A stretch of 64,000 nucleotides of DNA from Hyphomicrobiales bacterium (GCA_900466605.1 UBMU01000012.1:310001-374000); one strand, 5' to 3'; positions 8,777-18,764 are shown, numbered from the stretch's first letter. Notes: generated by a model not told the origin, from the sequence alone. Numbers and translations are program-made.

Positions 8777-9237
8777 CCAAGCCTTTCCAGGCACTTTTAT
8801 GGGCGACTGACGACTTGCGACCGTGCGTCGACTGTGTTTGCTCACGTCGATCGCGTGCCGTTGCAATGAGGTGCCCCGTGCCTTGCAACACGGCCTAGAG
8901 CATGTCCGTCAGCGCAATCGACGGACATGAGATTCCTGCGGAACGAGACAAGTTTGTCGAGACAAACCCGACGGGCGACACGATGACCTGTCACGTCGGC
9001 GTCCAGTCGGGGATCCGAACTGCGCAGATCGCGGACGCTAACGATTGTTCGGTTGTGCAGATTGCGCATGCGTTAGACTTCGCTAGCGGCGGTGATCAGT
9101 CCCGCTGCGAAATCGGGAATGCCGCAAACCGCTACAAACCTCCTCACTTCTCGAATTCGGCTGTCGGCAACAACCGCTCGTGTAACAGAGCGCCTCGGGG
9201 TTTGGCCATCATTCCAAGGCGACGGGTCGAGTGTCAT
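8777..9237. other. Intergenic region with inverted repeats
   Basis: About 460 bases between the end of the sugar operon and the convergent RND gene. An open frame across it has no ribosome site and no recognisable protein. It holds two inverted repeats: 8901-8929 (listed separately) and GTTTGTC-GA-GACAAAC at 8952-8967. Either could end transcription, but neither has a T-run. Confidence 0.5.
8901..8929. repeat. Perfect 10-bp inverted repeat
   Basis: CATGTCCGTC, a 9-base spacer, then GACGGACATG. It follows a CTAGAG-type word. It may be a terminator-like hairpin for either convergent operon or a small dispersed rhizobial intergenic repeat; a genome-wide count would decide. Confidence 0.6.
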
Positions 9238-12200
9238 TCAACGCAGTGTCTCCATCGGCTCCGCTCTCGCCTCGACCCCGCGATATTTCAGCAAAGCCTC
9301 TGTGGGGCGATGTACCAGAAGAAATAGAGCAGGCACAACGACGAGCGAAAGGAATGTCGAGGCAAGAAGCCCGCCTATGACGAAAACCGCCATCGGCGCT
9401 CGAAATGCGCCGCCGTCACCCAACCCTAGTGAGACGGGCACCATCCCTGCGACCATCGCAGCGGTTGTCATCAAGATCGGGCGCAGTCGACGTCTGGAAG
9501 CCGTGATCGTAGCTTCGCGCGGCAATACTCCAGTCTTTATCAGACGGCTTGCGAGCTCCACGATCAAGATCGCGTTTTTTGCAACAATACCCATGAGCAT
9601 CAAGGCGCCGATGAGGACTGGCATAGTGAGCCCATGACCCGTGGCAGCAAGTGCCAGGACGCCGCCGGACAGTGAAAGCGGCAGGGATAGCAGAACGGTC
9701 AGTGGTTGGAAGATGTTTCCAAACAGAACAAACAGTATGAGGAAAACAAAAGTGAAGCCGAGAACGGTGGCTCTGATGAAGCTTGCGAAGAACTCTTCCA
9801 TCGATCGTGCGTCACCAGCTGTTTGCAAGAAGACCCCGGCCGGCAAGGGGTTACTTAAAATCAGCGATCTAACTTTTGCAAGCGCCGTCCCCGGTGAGGC
9901 GCTTTCGATTAGGTCGGCGTCGACTTCGAGCCTGTGGAGCCCATCTTGACGCAGTATTTGACCGGGTTCGTAAGCTGTCACAATTTGTGCAATCGCGCTT
10001 AATGGGACCGTGCCATTTTTTGAGCGCACCGCCATGGCCTCAAGTAGCGATAGGTCGTCGGCGCCTTTCTCGGCTTGGACGCGAACCGGAATGCTACGAC
10101 CGTCGATACTGATGGAACCGAGTGCCTGTTGCCTGTCTCCAATTGTTGCAACCCGCAAGGCATCTGGCAAAGAACTCAAGTCGACCTGTAGCGTCGAGGC
10201 CATTTCTAGATCCGGGATGATTTGAAGTTCCTGCCGATACGATGTACCGGACGACGTGATGTTTCGGATCTCCGGCATGGCTGACATTGAAGAGGTTAGC
10301 CACTCACCTGCATGCTTGAGCTCACGCGGATCCTCCGACAACAACGACACGGAGAATTGCCGTGCACCCGTCAATCCGACCTGACTGGTGCGTATATCAG
10401 CCACTGATGTCATCGCCAGAGCCATCTCAGATGCGATTGCTTGGCGGGTTCTTTTCCGATGCGCAGGCTCGGTCAGCTCGACGTGGACACGAAACGTCTC
10501 TCGGCTCATTTGGCCGCCACCTTGGTCTGGTCGAAAGCAAAAAACGCGCACTACATCGTCACGCGACCCCAGAAGTCTCGCGATCTCGCCTGACTTCTCA
10601 CGCAGGGCTAACGTACTCGTGCCACCGCCCATCTGGACGATGAATGTGAGTTGTGTTCCATCTTCCTTTGGTATGAAGCCGCGTGCAAGATTGGGAAGCA
10701 CAAGAACGGCAATCATTGTGAGGAGCAGGATGGCAGCTGCGACCGTGACGATTGACATGTCAATTGTGATTGATCGCGGTGGTGTCAATGGCGCCCGTGA
10801 CTGTCCAAACATCAGCCGGTGTCTGTCGGTCGCCAATCGTAACAGCGAGGAATAGATCGCAGCACCCGGTGGTTCAGCGGCTTCTGCGACGGTCTTGGTT
10901 GGCCGCATCAGACGCGAAGCAAGCAAAGGTGTCACGAGACGCGCAACCAACAACGACGCCAGGGTAGCGCCCGCGACCGTCATCCCGAATTCCCGAAAAT
11001 ACTGGCCGGGCATGCCTCCGATCATCGCGAGTGGCGCAAAGACGGCAACGATGGTCAACGAAATCGCGATGACCGGCCCGCCAATTTCCTCGGTTGCGTC
11101 GATGACTGCCTGACGCACCGGCTTTCCGAGGTCTAGATGTCGAGCCGTATTTTCAACCTCGACGACCGTATCATCCACGAGGAGGCCAATCGCCAGTGTC
11201 AAACCAAGCAGCGAAACCAGATTGAGGGAGAAGCCCAGCGCTTCCATCACAAGGAATGTGGGAATGACCGCTAGTGGCAAACTGATGGTGGCTATTGCAA
11301 CCGCACGCCAATCCCTCAGAAAGAAGAAGAGAACTGCAACTGTGCAAAGTGCCCCTTCAAGCATGGCCTCGACTGTGCTTGTAACATTGTTTCGCGTGTA
11401 GCTCGCGTTCTCATCCAGCAAGGTGAAGTTCAGGCGTGAGTCCTCTCTTGCGAGCTCCTCGATTGCCGCGCGGATTGCTGCGAATGCTTCAACTTCGTTC
11501 GCACCCTTTTCGACGAAAAACGCGAGCGCCAAAACTGGTTCGCCGTCAAGCAAGGCGAAGCCATCCGTAGCGGCCCAGCCGTCTTCGACGTGTGCTACGT
11601 CCGAGAGCCTCACACCCGCGCCACCACTGGTCGCCACGACGGTTTTCTCGAGCATCGCTATGCTGGCAACTTCCGCCTTGAGCCTCACTGGCCGGTCGTC
11701 CTCAGGCGTCGACGCTACCCCTGCCGGAGTGTTCGCAATTGCGGTGCGCAGCGCCGAGCTGACTTCGCTTGCGACAAGCCCGCGGGCAAGGACTTCGTCA
11801 GGAGCAAGTAAGACGTTCACTTCTCGCTTGCGTCCTCCGATCAATTCCACCCTGCCTACGCCGGGCAAGCGCACCAGCGGGCGGATTAGTTCGTCGTCGA
11901 CTAGGCGATTGAGGGCTTCAGGGGGCATCGAATTCGAACGCAGGGCGAACGTTGCAATCGCGAGTTCCCGGACGTTCGATAGTGTGATCGTCGGTGGTTC
12001 CATGTCGGCCGGAAGATCGCCGCGCACCGACGCCATTGCGCGGTCAATCCGCCCCAGCGCGACCTGTGGATCGACATCGCTGTCAAATTCCGCGCGGAGT
12101 ATCGCCCTTCCGTCTTCGATCGTTGTATCGAGGCGTCGGACACCTTGAATGCTGAGAATAGTATCTTCCGACCGCTTGGCGACTTCCCGTTCGAGATCGG

Positions 12201-12375
12201 TAGCCGACGCAGCTTGCTGGCGCAGCTCGACCTTGACGATCGGAGAATTCATTTCCGGAAAGCGGCTGACAGGAAGGGCGATCAGCGAGAAAAGGCCGCT
12301 CACGAGCAGAAGTACGAAGAGCGCAATGCTGAAGGATGGGCGTTCGATTGACCAGCGCGATATGTTAAGCGACAT
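9238..12375 (-). CDS. RND-family efflux pump inner-membrane transporter
   Basis: About 1045 residues, normal for an AcrB/MexB-like or heavy-metal RND pump. The N-terminus (NISRWSIERPSFSIALFVLLLVSGLFSL) is the first helix; TM4 carries the proton-relay pair in GLLVDDTVVEVENTAR (two adjacent Asp), and GIVAKNAILIVELA marks the second half. The paired Asp argues for a hydrophobe/amphiphile (HAE) type over a metal pump. ATG 12375 has a good ribosome site (GAGGCGG); a GTG four codons upstream overlaps the adaptor stop (GTGA) and is the alternative. Substrates would leave through an outer-membrane channel not encoded here. Confidence 0.93.
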   Translation of the reverse strand: MSLNISRWSIERPSFSIALFVLLLVSGLFSLIALPVSRFPEMNSPIVKVELRQQAASATDLEREVAKRSEDTILSIQGVRRLDTTIEDGRAILRAEFDSDVDPQVALGRIDRAMASVRGDLPADMEPPTITLSNVRELAIATFALRSNSMPPEALNRLVDDELIRPLVRLPGVGRVELIGGRKREVNVLLAPDEVLARGLVASEVSSALRTAIANTPAGVASTPEDDRPVRLKAEVASIAMLEKTVVATSGGAGVRLSDVAHVEDGWAATDGFALLDGEPVLALAFFVEKGANEVEAFAAIRAAIEELAREDSRLNFTLLDENASYTRNNVTSTVEAMLEGALCTVAVLFFFLRDWRAVAIATISLPLAVIPTFLVMEALGFSLNLVSLLGLTLAIGLLVDDTVVEVENTARHLDLGKPVRQAVIDATEEIGGPVIAISLTIVAVFAPLAMIGGMPGQYFREFGMTVAGATLASLLVARLVTPLLASRLMRPTKTVAEAAEPPGAAIYSSLLRLATDRHRLMFGQSRAPLTPPRSITIDMSIVTVAAAILLLTMIAVLVLPNLARGFIPKEDGTQLTFIVQMGGGTSTLALREKSGEIARLLGSRDDVVRVFCFRPDQGGGQMSRETFRVHVELTEPAHRKRTRQAIASEMALAMTSVADIRTSQVGLTGARQFSVSLLSEDPRELKHAGEWLTSSMSAMPEIRNITSSGTSYRQELQIIPDLEMASTLQVDLSSLPDALRVATIGDRQQALGSISIDGRSIPVRVQAEKGADDLSLLEAMAVRSKNGTVPLSAIAQIVTAYEPGQILRQDGLHRLEVDADLIESASPGTALAKVRSLILSNPLPAGVFLQTAGDARSMEEFFASFIRATVLGFTFVFLILFVLFGNIFQPLTVLLSLPLSLSGGVLALAATGHGLTMPVLIGALMLMGIVAKNAILIVELASRLIKTGVLPREATITASRRRLRPILMTTAAMVAGMVPVSLGLGDGGAFRAPMAVFVIGGLLASTFLSLVVVPALFLLVHRPTEALLKYRGVEARAEPMETLR

Positions 12376-12383
12376 TTGCCGCC

Positions 12384-13697
12384 TCACCGGTTTGACGCCA
12401 GCGAAAACGCCGCGGGCACAGGATTGACACGCGTCCCGGCGCGAACGATTTCACCTGCGCGCAGCACAACTTGCTCGCCCGCATCAAGGCCGGCCCGAAC
12501 TTGTATCCGCTCTCCCGAGTAGTCTCCCGTTACTATTTGTCTACGTTCAACGACGCCCGACACGACGACATTGACCAAGGCTCCGTCAGGGGTCAGATGG
12601 ACTGCCGTCAAAGGCAAGACCACAGACATCTCCTCCCTGTAAGGCAGTTCTGCTCGAGCAAATGCACCAAGCCGCAGTCCTTCCATCTTCGGAAGCGCGA
12701 TACGAACGCGGGCCATTCGGGTGAGTGGGTCGACGACGGGTGAGATTTGTCGAACGGTACCTGCAATCCACCCCTCCACCCCAGGAATGCCAACGTTTGC
12801 AGTTGAGGATGCATGAATGTGAGCGACAGTTCCTGCCGGAACCAATGCCTCGAACTCTACCAAGCCGTCCTTCAGGATCCGGAAAAGAGGGGCCTCGCCA
12901 GTTGCTGTTCCACCACGCTTTGCCAAGCGCTCTATCACAACCCCAGACGAAGGAGCCCTGATACGTGTTCGCTCCAACCTTGCCAGCAATTCTCGCCGCT
13001 TGACGTCGGCAATTGCGCGTTCAGCAAGGGCAACCCGTCTGGTTTGATGCGACGTTCGCAGCTTCGCGTCTGCGACCTTCACATCCGCCTCACGCTGTTC
13101 GAGCGTGTCAAGCGAGGTGATGCCCGTTCGAGACAGCGGTTTTGCTCTTCCAAGTGCCTTGTGCGCCAACTCCAGATTTGCAGCTTCAAGTGCAATCGCG
13201 CTTTCACTCTGCATCAGCATGGCGTTAGCACGCTCGACTTCGACGTCGTTCATTGCAAGTGCAATCTCGTCGAGGTCGGAGGTCAGGACAGCAAGAACCT
13301 GCCCTTCCCTTACCCTGTCACCTTCCTCCACGAGAATAGACTGAATTCTTGCGCTCCGCGGGCTTTCGGTTCCCACGAGAACCTCCTCGCGTGCCACAAG
13401 TGATCCGGATATGATCGCGCGCATTTCAAGGCTTTGACGCTCGGCGACAATCGTCGTGACTGTGGTAGCTGCTTGGTCGCCTGGCCTTGTGTTTCCAAGT
13501 GTGAGGCTCGGCATATCCGAAAGGCGTGCTCCTCGACCGGCCAAGGCTTTGCCTTCGAGAAATGAGCTGTTGAATATGGTGGCGGCAACCGCTGCAAGTG
13601 CTGCAGCACCTCCGATTTTGGCAATTAATACGGCACCACGTTGCGCTGGTGCCTGTTTGGTATCCGAACCTGCCGCCCCTGGCCGATGGTTGTTCAT
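12384..13697 (-). CDS. RND periplasmic adaptor (HlyD/AcrA family)
   Basis: About 437 residues from ATG 13697; the frame runs further upstream but would enter the preceding gene. An N-terminal membrane anchor (VLIAKIGGAAALAAVAATIF) is followed by a split biotinyl-lipoyl domain (RIQSILVEEGDRVREGQVLAVL and RTRIRAPSSGVVIERLAKRGG), a long coiled-coil hairpin between them, and a beta-barrel region (PVVDPLTRMARVRIAL). It links the RND pump to an outer-membrane factor. It lies 11 bases after the aminolevulinate synthase gene and abuts the pump, so all three should be co-transcribed. Confidence 0.92.
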   Translation of the reverse strand: MNNHRPGAAGSDTKQAPAQRGAVLIAKIGGAAALAAVAATIFNSSFLEGKALAGRGARLSDMPSLTLGNTRPGDQAATTVTTIVAERQSLEMRAIISGSLVAREEVLVGTESPRSARIQSILVEEGDRVREGQVLAVLTSDLDEIALAMNDVEVERANAMLMQSESAIALEAANLELAHKALGRAKPLSRTGITSLDTLEQREADVKVADAKLRTSHQTRRVALAERAIADVKRRELLARLERTRIRAPSSGVVIERLAKRGGTATGEAPLFRILKDGLVEFEALVPAGTVAHIHASSTANVGIPGVEGWIAGTVRQISPVVDPLTRMARVRIALPKMEGLRLGAFARAELPYREEMSVVLPLTAVHLTPDGALVNVVVSGVVERRQIVTGDYSGERIQVRAGLDAGEQVVLRAGEIVRAGTRVNPVPAAFSLASNR

Positions 13698-13708
13698 GAC
13701 GCCCGTCC

Positions 13709-15070
13709 TTAGACCAGCCCCGGTGCGACATTTGATGATTGGTCGCCGCCGATCGCGCCGCCGACCATCTGCAAAATCGTTCGGCAACCCCTGCAGATTG
13801 CCGGCTCCTTGGCGAGCAATGCATGAGCCGCCACCCTCTGCGGCTTTGTCAGGCGGATCGTTCTTGTTCGCGGCAGGGATGTCTGATCCCAAACCTCGTC
13901 GAGGGCCTCGACCAGTATTTCAACGTCGGCTCGGCTGTGTAGCGGAGAGGGCGTGATGCGAAGTCGCTCTGTGCCGCGGGGAACCGTCGGATAGTTTATG
14001 GGCTGGATGTAGATGTCGTAATCGTCAAGCAGCCGATTGGAAACCGTGCGACAGAGTGTCGGGTCGCCGACCATTACAGGCACGATATGACTTGGATTGC
14101 TTTTGTGTGGGATGCCCCTGTCGTCAAGCCGATCCCTTAGAAGCCGAACCCGATCCTGCTGGGCCTTACGCTCCCATTGGCTTTCCTTCAGATGCCTAAC
14201 GGAGGCCAGTGCTCCTGCGGCCAGCATCGGTGGGAGCGCGGTCGTGAAAATGAAACCTGACGCAAACGACCGAACGAAGTCAACAACCGGTGTACTGGAG
14301 GCGATATATCCGCCGACGACTCCAAAGGCCTTGCCAAGGGTCCCCTGGATGATCGTTAGTCGATCCATGACGCCATCGCGCTCTGCAATACCTGCTCCCC
14401 GACGCCCGTAAAGACCGACAGCGTGGACCTCGTCAAGATAGGTGAGTGCGCCATGGCGTTCGGCAACGTCGCACAGTTCGGCAATCGGAGCGATATCTCC
14501 ATCCATTGAGTAGACCGACTCGAAAGCGACGAGCTTAGCCCGATCGGGTTCGATCTCACTCAGGCAGCGCTCGAGATCATTAGGATTGTTGTGCCTGAAG
14601 ATTTTATACTCTGCGCGGGAGTGGCGAATCCCCTCAATCATAGAGGCATGGTTGCCGGCATCGGAAAAGACGACACAGTCTGGCAACTTGGCAGCTAGCG
14701 TTGAGAGTGCTGCCCAATTCGAGACGTAACCAGAACCAAAGAGCAGTGCGGCTTGCTTGCCATGGAGATCGGCCAATTCGCGTTCCAGCAAGACATGGCT
14801 GTGATTGGTTCCTGCAATGTTGCGCGTGCCACCCGCACCGGCGCCCGATAAATCGATCGAGCGATGCATTGCGGCACGGACTTTGTCGTTTTGACCCATG
14901 CCGAGATAATCGTTGGAACACCAAACGATCACGTCACGAACGCGTCCTCCATGGTGATAGCGAGCTTTTGGAAATGATCCTGCAATTCGCTCGATCTCCG
15001 CAAAAATCCGATAACGTCCTTCGAGACGCAGACTGTCCAAGGCGCTGTTGAAGAACGCGCTATAGTCCAT
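13709..15070 (-). CDS. hemA: 5-aminolevulinate synthase (C4 pathway), accessory copy
   Basis: About 453 residues starting [18 protein letters not shown] alpha-oxoamine synthase hallmarks are intact: [34 protein letters not shown] and the PLP lysine in [13 protein letters not shown] (about residue 247). It condenses glycine with succinyl-CoA to start tetrapyrrole synthesis. HemA proteins are usually 400-410 residues; here about 45 extra residues follow the core, carrying a CRGC motif near residue 426. It leads an operon with an RND adaptor and pump, an unusual setting, so it is more likely an accessory copy or a secondary-metabolite enzyme than the housekeeping gene. Confidence 0.85.
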   Translation of the reverse strand: MDYSAFFNSALDSLRLEGRYRIFAEIERIAGSFPKARYHHGGRVRDVIVWCSNDYLGMGQNDKVRAAMHRSIDLSGAGAGGTRNIAGTNHSHVLLERELADLHGKQAALLFGSGYVSNWAALSTLAAKLPDCVVFSDAGNHASMIEGIRHSRAEYKIFRHNNPNDLERCLSEIEPDRAKLVAFESVYSMDGDIAPIAELCDVAERHGALTYLDEVHAVGLYGRRGAGIAERDGVMDRLTIIQGTLGKAFGVVGGYIASSTPVVDFVRSFASGFIFTTALPPMLAAGALASVRHLKESQWERKAQQDRVRLLRDRLDDRGIPHKSNPSHIVPVMVGDPTLCRTVSNRLLDDYDIYIQPINYPTVPRGTERLRITPSPLHSRADVEILVEALDEVWDQTSLPRTRTIRLTKPQRVAAHALLAKEPAICRGCRTILQMVGGAIGGDQSSNVAPGLV

Positions 15071-15082
15071 TGCCCCCTCCAT

Positions 15083-15517
15083 GGCGTCATCCCTCTATAC
15101 CGACGCCGCTCGAAGGTTATCCTAGGGAATTTGGTGACGGTGCGGACCGTACTTAGGTTGGACGAAGTTTAAGACGTAGGTGCCGCTGAATGCGACTAAA
15201 GTCCCGCATCCGCTGATAGTGGTGACGACATTCAAGTTGTATTGTGTGCAAGCCGCGCATCGCTTCAGCGCCCGGTGAAACGCGTCTCGAATGAGGGGGC
15301 AGTCATGATGCGAAGAGAGAACGCCGGGCTCGAGCGGATTGTCACCGACCTGCCAGCTTTAGCGCTTATGTTCGGGTCCTGCGACTGATTGTCTATTGCC
15401 AGGTGAATGGCTATGTGAACGGCACGCGATTACCGCATATTCGGTCGGCTATCTTGGACATTGCTTCGCAGTCAATGATATCCTATATGTAGGTATGTTC
15501 CTACATGGAGGTCAGCT
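15083..15517. other. Intergenic region upstream of hemA-RND operon
   Basis: About 435 bases that should hold the promoter of the minus-strand hemA/RND operon and, at its right end, that of the plus-strand toxin-antitoxin pair. An imperfect palindrome (GTGCGGACCGTAC, 15140-15152) lies about 70 bases upstream of hemA and could bind a regulator. I see no gene in it; one 28-codon frame at 15305 has no recognisable product. Confidence 0.4.
15487..15506 (+). promoter_or_regulatory. Candidate antitoxin operator palindrome
   Basis: Perfect 7-bp inverted repeat ATGTAGG / CCTACAT with a 6-base spacer, ending 11 bases before the antitoxin ATG and just before its GGAGG ribosome site. Phd/YefM-type antitoxins autoregulate through palindromes in this position. 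Confidence 0.6.
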
Positions 15518-15772
15518 ATGAGTATTACAAGTTTGTCTAGCCGGGAGTTGAACCACGACGTCAGTAGGGCAAAGAAGGCTGCCAAAAGTGGACCTGTAGT
15601 TATTACAGATCGCGGGAGGCCGTCCCATGTTCTGATGACGTACAGCGAATTCGTGCGCCTGACCGGCAAGCGCCGGAATCTCGTCGACGCTCTGTCAATG
15701 CCTGGTTTGTCGACCATCGAATTGCATCCAACGAGAGCCGAAATTGCAGTCCGTGAGGTCGATCTGTCTTGA
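15518..15772 (+). CDS. Type II antitoxin, Phd/YefM family
   Basis: 84 residues, normal for the family. The N-terminal DNA-binding half contains SSRELNHDVSRAKKAAKSGPVVITDRGRPSHVLMTYSEF, a typical Phd/YefM layout (strand-helix then GxPxxVLxS/T-type segment). The C-terminal tail would wrap the toxin. It has a strong GGAGG site and its stop overlaps the toxin start, so the pair is translationally coupled. It should neutralise the VapC toxin and repress its own operon. Confidence 0.85.
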   Translation: MSITSLSSRELNHDVSRAKKAAKSGPVVITDRGRPSHVLMTYSEFVRLTGKRRNLVDALSMPGLSTIELHPTRAEIAVREVDLS

Positions 15773-16188
15773 AGTACCTGCTGGATACCAACGTCGTCTC
15801 CGAGTTGCGTAAGGTTGGGGACGGAAAAGCAGATGCCAATGTGACTTCGTGGGTCGGCGCGCAAGATTCCAATGACTTGTTCATATCCGCAATAACGATC
15901 CTGGAGATTGAGCGCGGGATATTGGCCATCCAGCGCCGCGACGCCTCCCAGGGCTCTCGCCTCCGGCTTTGGATGGATAGTCGTGTTCGCCCTGAATTCG
16001 CCGAGCGAGTTCTGCCAATCGATGACATGATCGCGACCCGTTGTGCCCACCTACATATTCCAGACCGCCGCAATGAGGCCGATGCTTTGATCGCCGCTAC
16101 CGCGCTAGTTCACGGCTTGGCTGTAGTCACGCGTAACGTTAAGGATTTCGATGAAACCGGCGTGATCATATTCGACCCGTGGCAATAG
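15769..16188 (+). CDS. Type II toxin, VapC/FitB-like PIN-domain ribonuclease
   Basis: 139 residues from a TTG start inside the overlap TTGA with the antitoxin stop. PIN-domain acidic residues are present: Asp6 (YLLDTNVVSEL), Glu46 (TILEIERGIL), Asp105 (NEADALIAATA) and Asp126 (TRNVKDFDETG). The family cleaves tRNA or rRNA using Mg2+ when not bound by its antitoxin. All catalytic positions look intact, so the toxin should be functional. The pair stands alone between unrelated genes. Confidence 0.88.
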   Translation: MKYLLDTNVVSELRKVGDGKADANVTSWVGAQDSNDLFISAITILEIERGILAIQRRDASQGSRLRLWMDSRVRPEFAERVLPIDDMIATRCAHLHIPDRRNEADALIAATALVHGLAVVTRNVKDFDETGVIIFDPWQ

Positions 16189-16574
16189 TGAAATCTGGCG
16201 CAGGCACGGCCAGGGATGCTGGTTCAGATTGCCCCAGAACCTTCTCAGGGTTGTATGGTCTGCGGCTCATACCCTTTAAAGAGTGTGAAACTGCCCTGAA
16301 CTCTGGCGTCGATAACGACCCCGGACGCACGCCACTACAGAGGCCAGTAGGTGAGGTGGGCCGCCTTTGAGCTTCCGCTCATTGTGCCCCGTCGACCATC
16401 CAAGCATTGCTTAGTGATCACCATGGATTTTTTCGTCATGCATCGACCGGTCCGATCGACTGGCGTCTGGAGATTTGAACCAGCGGCTTCGAAGCTGCGT
16501 CGGCTGACGTCAGCATGAACACATGATAACGGGCTTCATGGTCAAGCCGTCCGGGCAAAAATCAGTTTCTTTGT
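16189..16574. other. Intergenic region with palindromes, no gene seen
   Basis: About 385 bases between the toxin gene and the convergent cold-shock gene. It contains a perfect 12-bp palindrome GCTGACGTCAGC (16503-16514) and a 10-bp palindrome GCTTCGAAGC (16486-16495). A minus-strand GGTTCAAATC word resembles a tRNA T-arm, but no cloverleaf can be built around it. I see no coding gene. Confidence 0.4.
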
Positions 16575-16778
16575 TCAGTCGGCCCTGACATTTTCTGCTT
16601 TAGACTTCCCGGTCTTGCGATCCTGACCGACTTCATAGCTTACTTTCTGTCCTTCCCGTAGGGCTGTTGAACCCTGCAAGGCGGAAACGTGAACGAAGAC
16701 ATCCGCACCGCCGCTATCGGGCGTAATGAAGCCGAAGCCCTTGTCTTGATTGAAAAATTTGACAGTGCCGGTTGCCAT
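16575..16778 (-). CDS. Cold-shock-domain protein (CspA family)
   Basis: 67 residues, exactly the single cold-shock domain. RNP1 is KGFGFI ([12 protein letters not shown]) and RNP2 is VFVHVSAL. The start MATGTVKFF at 16778 is preceded by TGAGGT; an upstream in-frame ATG would add 15 atypical residues. It binds single-stranded RNA/DNA and prevents secondary structure. Whether it is cold-induced cannot be judged, though a leader exceeding 100 bases is possible upstream. Confidence 0.93.
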   Translation of the reverse strand: MATGTVKFFNQDKGFGFITPDSGGADVFVHVSALQGSTALREGQKVSYEVGQDRKTGKSKAENVRAD

Positions 16779-17111
16779 ATTGACCTCATCGCTTGAGTGG
16801 CTTGTTTGGATCGAGGGGAGCATAGTTGCGGTTCTGGATTATCGCAATGACGTCGTAGCGAATTCATTGACAAGGCGAGGTTCCGGGCTGTTGACCAACT
16901 AGCTGTCCTGTCGATGCAGCGTCGCCCGGTTGTGGTTGCTTATGGAGGAGATCCCCTCGTTGACGTACTGCATTTTGCCCCGTGCATTGGTGATTAGAGG
17001 GGAATTGAAAAGAAATCTCGGCCAGCATGGTTGATGAATGATCCTACGAACCTCACCAAGCACAGGGAACAAGCGCCAAAATCGGCAAATGCCGATCAGC
17101 AACGTTGGAAG
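16779..17111. other. Cold-shock gene leader and spacer
   Basis: About 330 bases between the cold-shock start and the end of the acyltransferase-fusion gene, both on the minus strand. It should hold the cold-shock promoter and 5' leader; a TTGTCA word on the minus strand near 16870 could be a -35 element. No further gene is supported. Confidence 0.35.
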
Positions 17112-18764
17112 TCAAAGGCCGAGGCCAACCGGGAGGGTTCGGTGGACGCCCTTTGGAACGAACGCGAAGTGCTCAGCCATTCCAAGGTATTCCGCCGCAA
17201 GGTGAACGACGGAAAGCCACATCTCGGTTCCCTGGAGGCTCGGTGTGCTTCCATCGGCAAAGGGAAAGCCTTCGCCGTCTCGCCAGCGTTCCAAAGCTCT
17301 CAAAATGATTGCCCGGGCAATAGCCTCGCCGGTGTCACGTCGGTAGTCAGTTTGCCGCGCGATCAGGAGGAGCGGATGTATCGTATCTAGCAGGTTGCAA
17401 GCCGTGTATTTCGCACCGACGAAGCCTCGGTGATTGCGATAGTTCAGGACGACAGTCTCAAAAGACGCGTGCGGGGCAGGAAGGGAAACTCCAAACTGGG
17501 CATAGGTGCCACGCGTCAGTCGGTAGAACCCATTGACAGGTTGCAGCCATCCTTCCAGCACGGTCGGCTCACCCCACAGGCCCGTGGTTCGATTGCTGTT
17601 TCGTGTTAGCCAATCAAACAGCGCTTGCCTGGGCTGCACGACGTCAAAATATCGTGCGTTGAAATACATGGCCGTTCCAATGGCGTCGACCACGCTGCCG
17701 GCGCTCCAGGCTGACACGTCCCAAGGCAGCGTGTCCAGCCAACTAACAAGCTCGTCTGGATCGACTTGTACCGCCGCAATTGGTTGACGCGGACGTGAAC
17801 CAAGAACTTCGAGTGCATAACCGACAGCAAGCACATTGTAGAGTGCCTTCGGGTCTTCCCTTGGCGCAATCCGGTCGCAATGCGCGGTTCTTTCGGGAAA
17901 AAGGCCGGTCGTTGCATCCTGAAGATCCTGGAGGTATTCGATCGCCTGCGCGGGATTAAGGTCGGGTGGCAACCCTCCAAATCCTGCGGCGATCTCGATT
18001 GCATCGCATAGATGGCGAGCCGCGGGCCGTTGGACGTCGTCGGCTTCTAGCGATTCATAGGTTTCGCCAGTCTTCCACCGCTTGAGAATGTCGGGCCATT
18101 GGGCTTTGGCCTTGCGACCGAGCTCTTGAAGACAATCCTCGATATTTTCGGATTTCGACGATCGGAAGGGCGCGCCACGCGAGCGGATAACTCGCGCCGG
18201 AACGCCCCCTGCTATCGCCATTGCCGGGATCTCGCCTGTGACCACGGCTCCCGCCGCAATGACCGCACCAGTCCCTATGATTGCGCCGTCGAGGACGACA
18301 GCATTTGCTCCAATCCACACATCGTCGCCGATCGTGATCCCGCTGCTCGTCACATTTTGGCGATGAATCGGTAAGGCGGGGTCGTCAAAACCATGGTTGA
18401 AGCCGACGATCGAGGCATGTGAGGCGATGCGAACACCATTGCCGCAGGTGACTTTTCCGGAGAGGCAGGCATAGGGGTTTATGGTGCAGTCGTCCCCGAG
18501 AACGATGTTACCTCGCACTAGCGCATGACCCGCAATCCAGGACCGGGCGCCCATTCTAAGGGTTTCGGTGAAGATCGCGGCATGTTCGCCAATGTAGGAT
18601 GTCTCTGACAGCTCGGCTCCGCATTTTTTTCGAAGCTCTTCCTTGCGCGCGATATGAGTTGGATGAAGAAGGTCGGAAGCGACATGTTCCCATGGTAGGA
18701 ACTGGAGCCTTCGGGCTTCATTCTGGTGTTCCACGGGTACGCCTACAGTGTTGGGCTGATCCAT
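17112..18764 (-). CDS. Hexapeptide acyltransferase fused to an alpha/alpha-toroid domain
   Basis: About 550 residues from ATG 18764, 19 bases after the binding-protein stop. Residues ~60-200 form a left-handed beta-helix acyltransferase of the maltose/galactoside O-acetyltransferase type: repeats such as [33 protein letters not shown], then [32 protein letters not shown] and [11 protein letters not shown]. Residues ~250-545 look like an alpha/alpha-toroid (prenyltransferase/terpene-cyclase-like) with glycine-aromatic repeats DATTGLF, RTTGLWG and DGEGFPF. I know of no standard family with this pairing. It probably acylates a sugar bound or trimmed by the second domain; this is inference. Confidence 0.7.
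   Translation of the reverse strand: MDQPNTVGVPVEHQNEARRLQFLPWEHVASDLLHPTHIARKEELRKKCGAELSETSYIGEHAAIFTETLRMGARSWIAGHALVRGNIVLGDDCTINPYACLSGKVTCGNGVRIASHASIVGFNHGFDDPALPIHRQNVTSSGITIGDDVWIGANAVVLDGAIIGTGAVIAAGAVVTGEIPAMAIAGGVPARVIRSRGAPFRSSKSENIEDCLQELGRKAKAQWPDILKRWKTGETYESLEADDVQRPAARHLCDAIEIAAGFGGLPPDLNPAQAIEYLQDLQDATTGLFPERTAHCDRIAPREDPKALYNVLAVGYALEVLGSRPRQPIAAVQVDPDELVSWLDTLPWDVSAWSAGSVVDAIGTAMYFNARYFDVVQPRQALFDWLTRNSNRTTGLWGEPTVLEGWLQPVNGFYRLTRGTYAQFGVSLPAPHASFETVVLNYRNHRGFVGAKYTACNLLDTIHPLLLIARQTDYRRDTGEAIARAIILRALERWRDGEGFPFADGSTPSLQGTEMWLSVVHLAAEYLGMAEHFAFVPKGVHRTLPVGLGL

Noticed and set aside
8902-9327. Open frame of 141 codons between the sugar operon and RND gene
   Set aside because: No ribosome site, no family signal, and it runs into the RND gene on the other strand; it also spans inverted repeats.
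16440-16560. tRNA-like T-arm (minus-strand GGTTCAAATC)
   Set aside because: No acceptor, D or anticodon stem can be built around it; probably chance.
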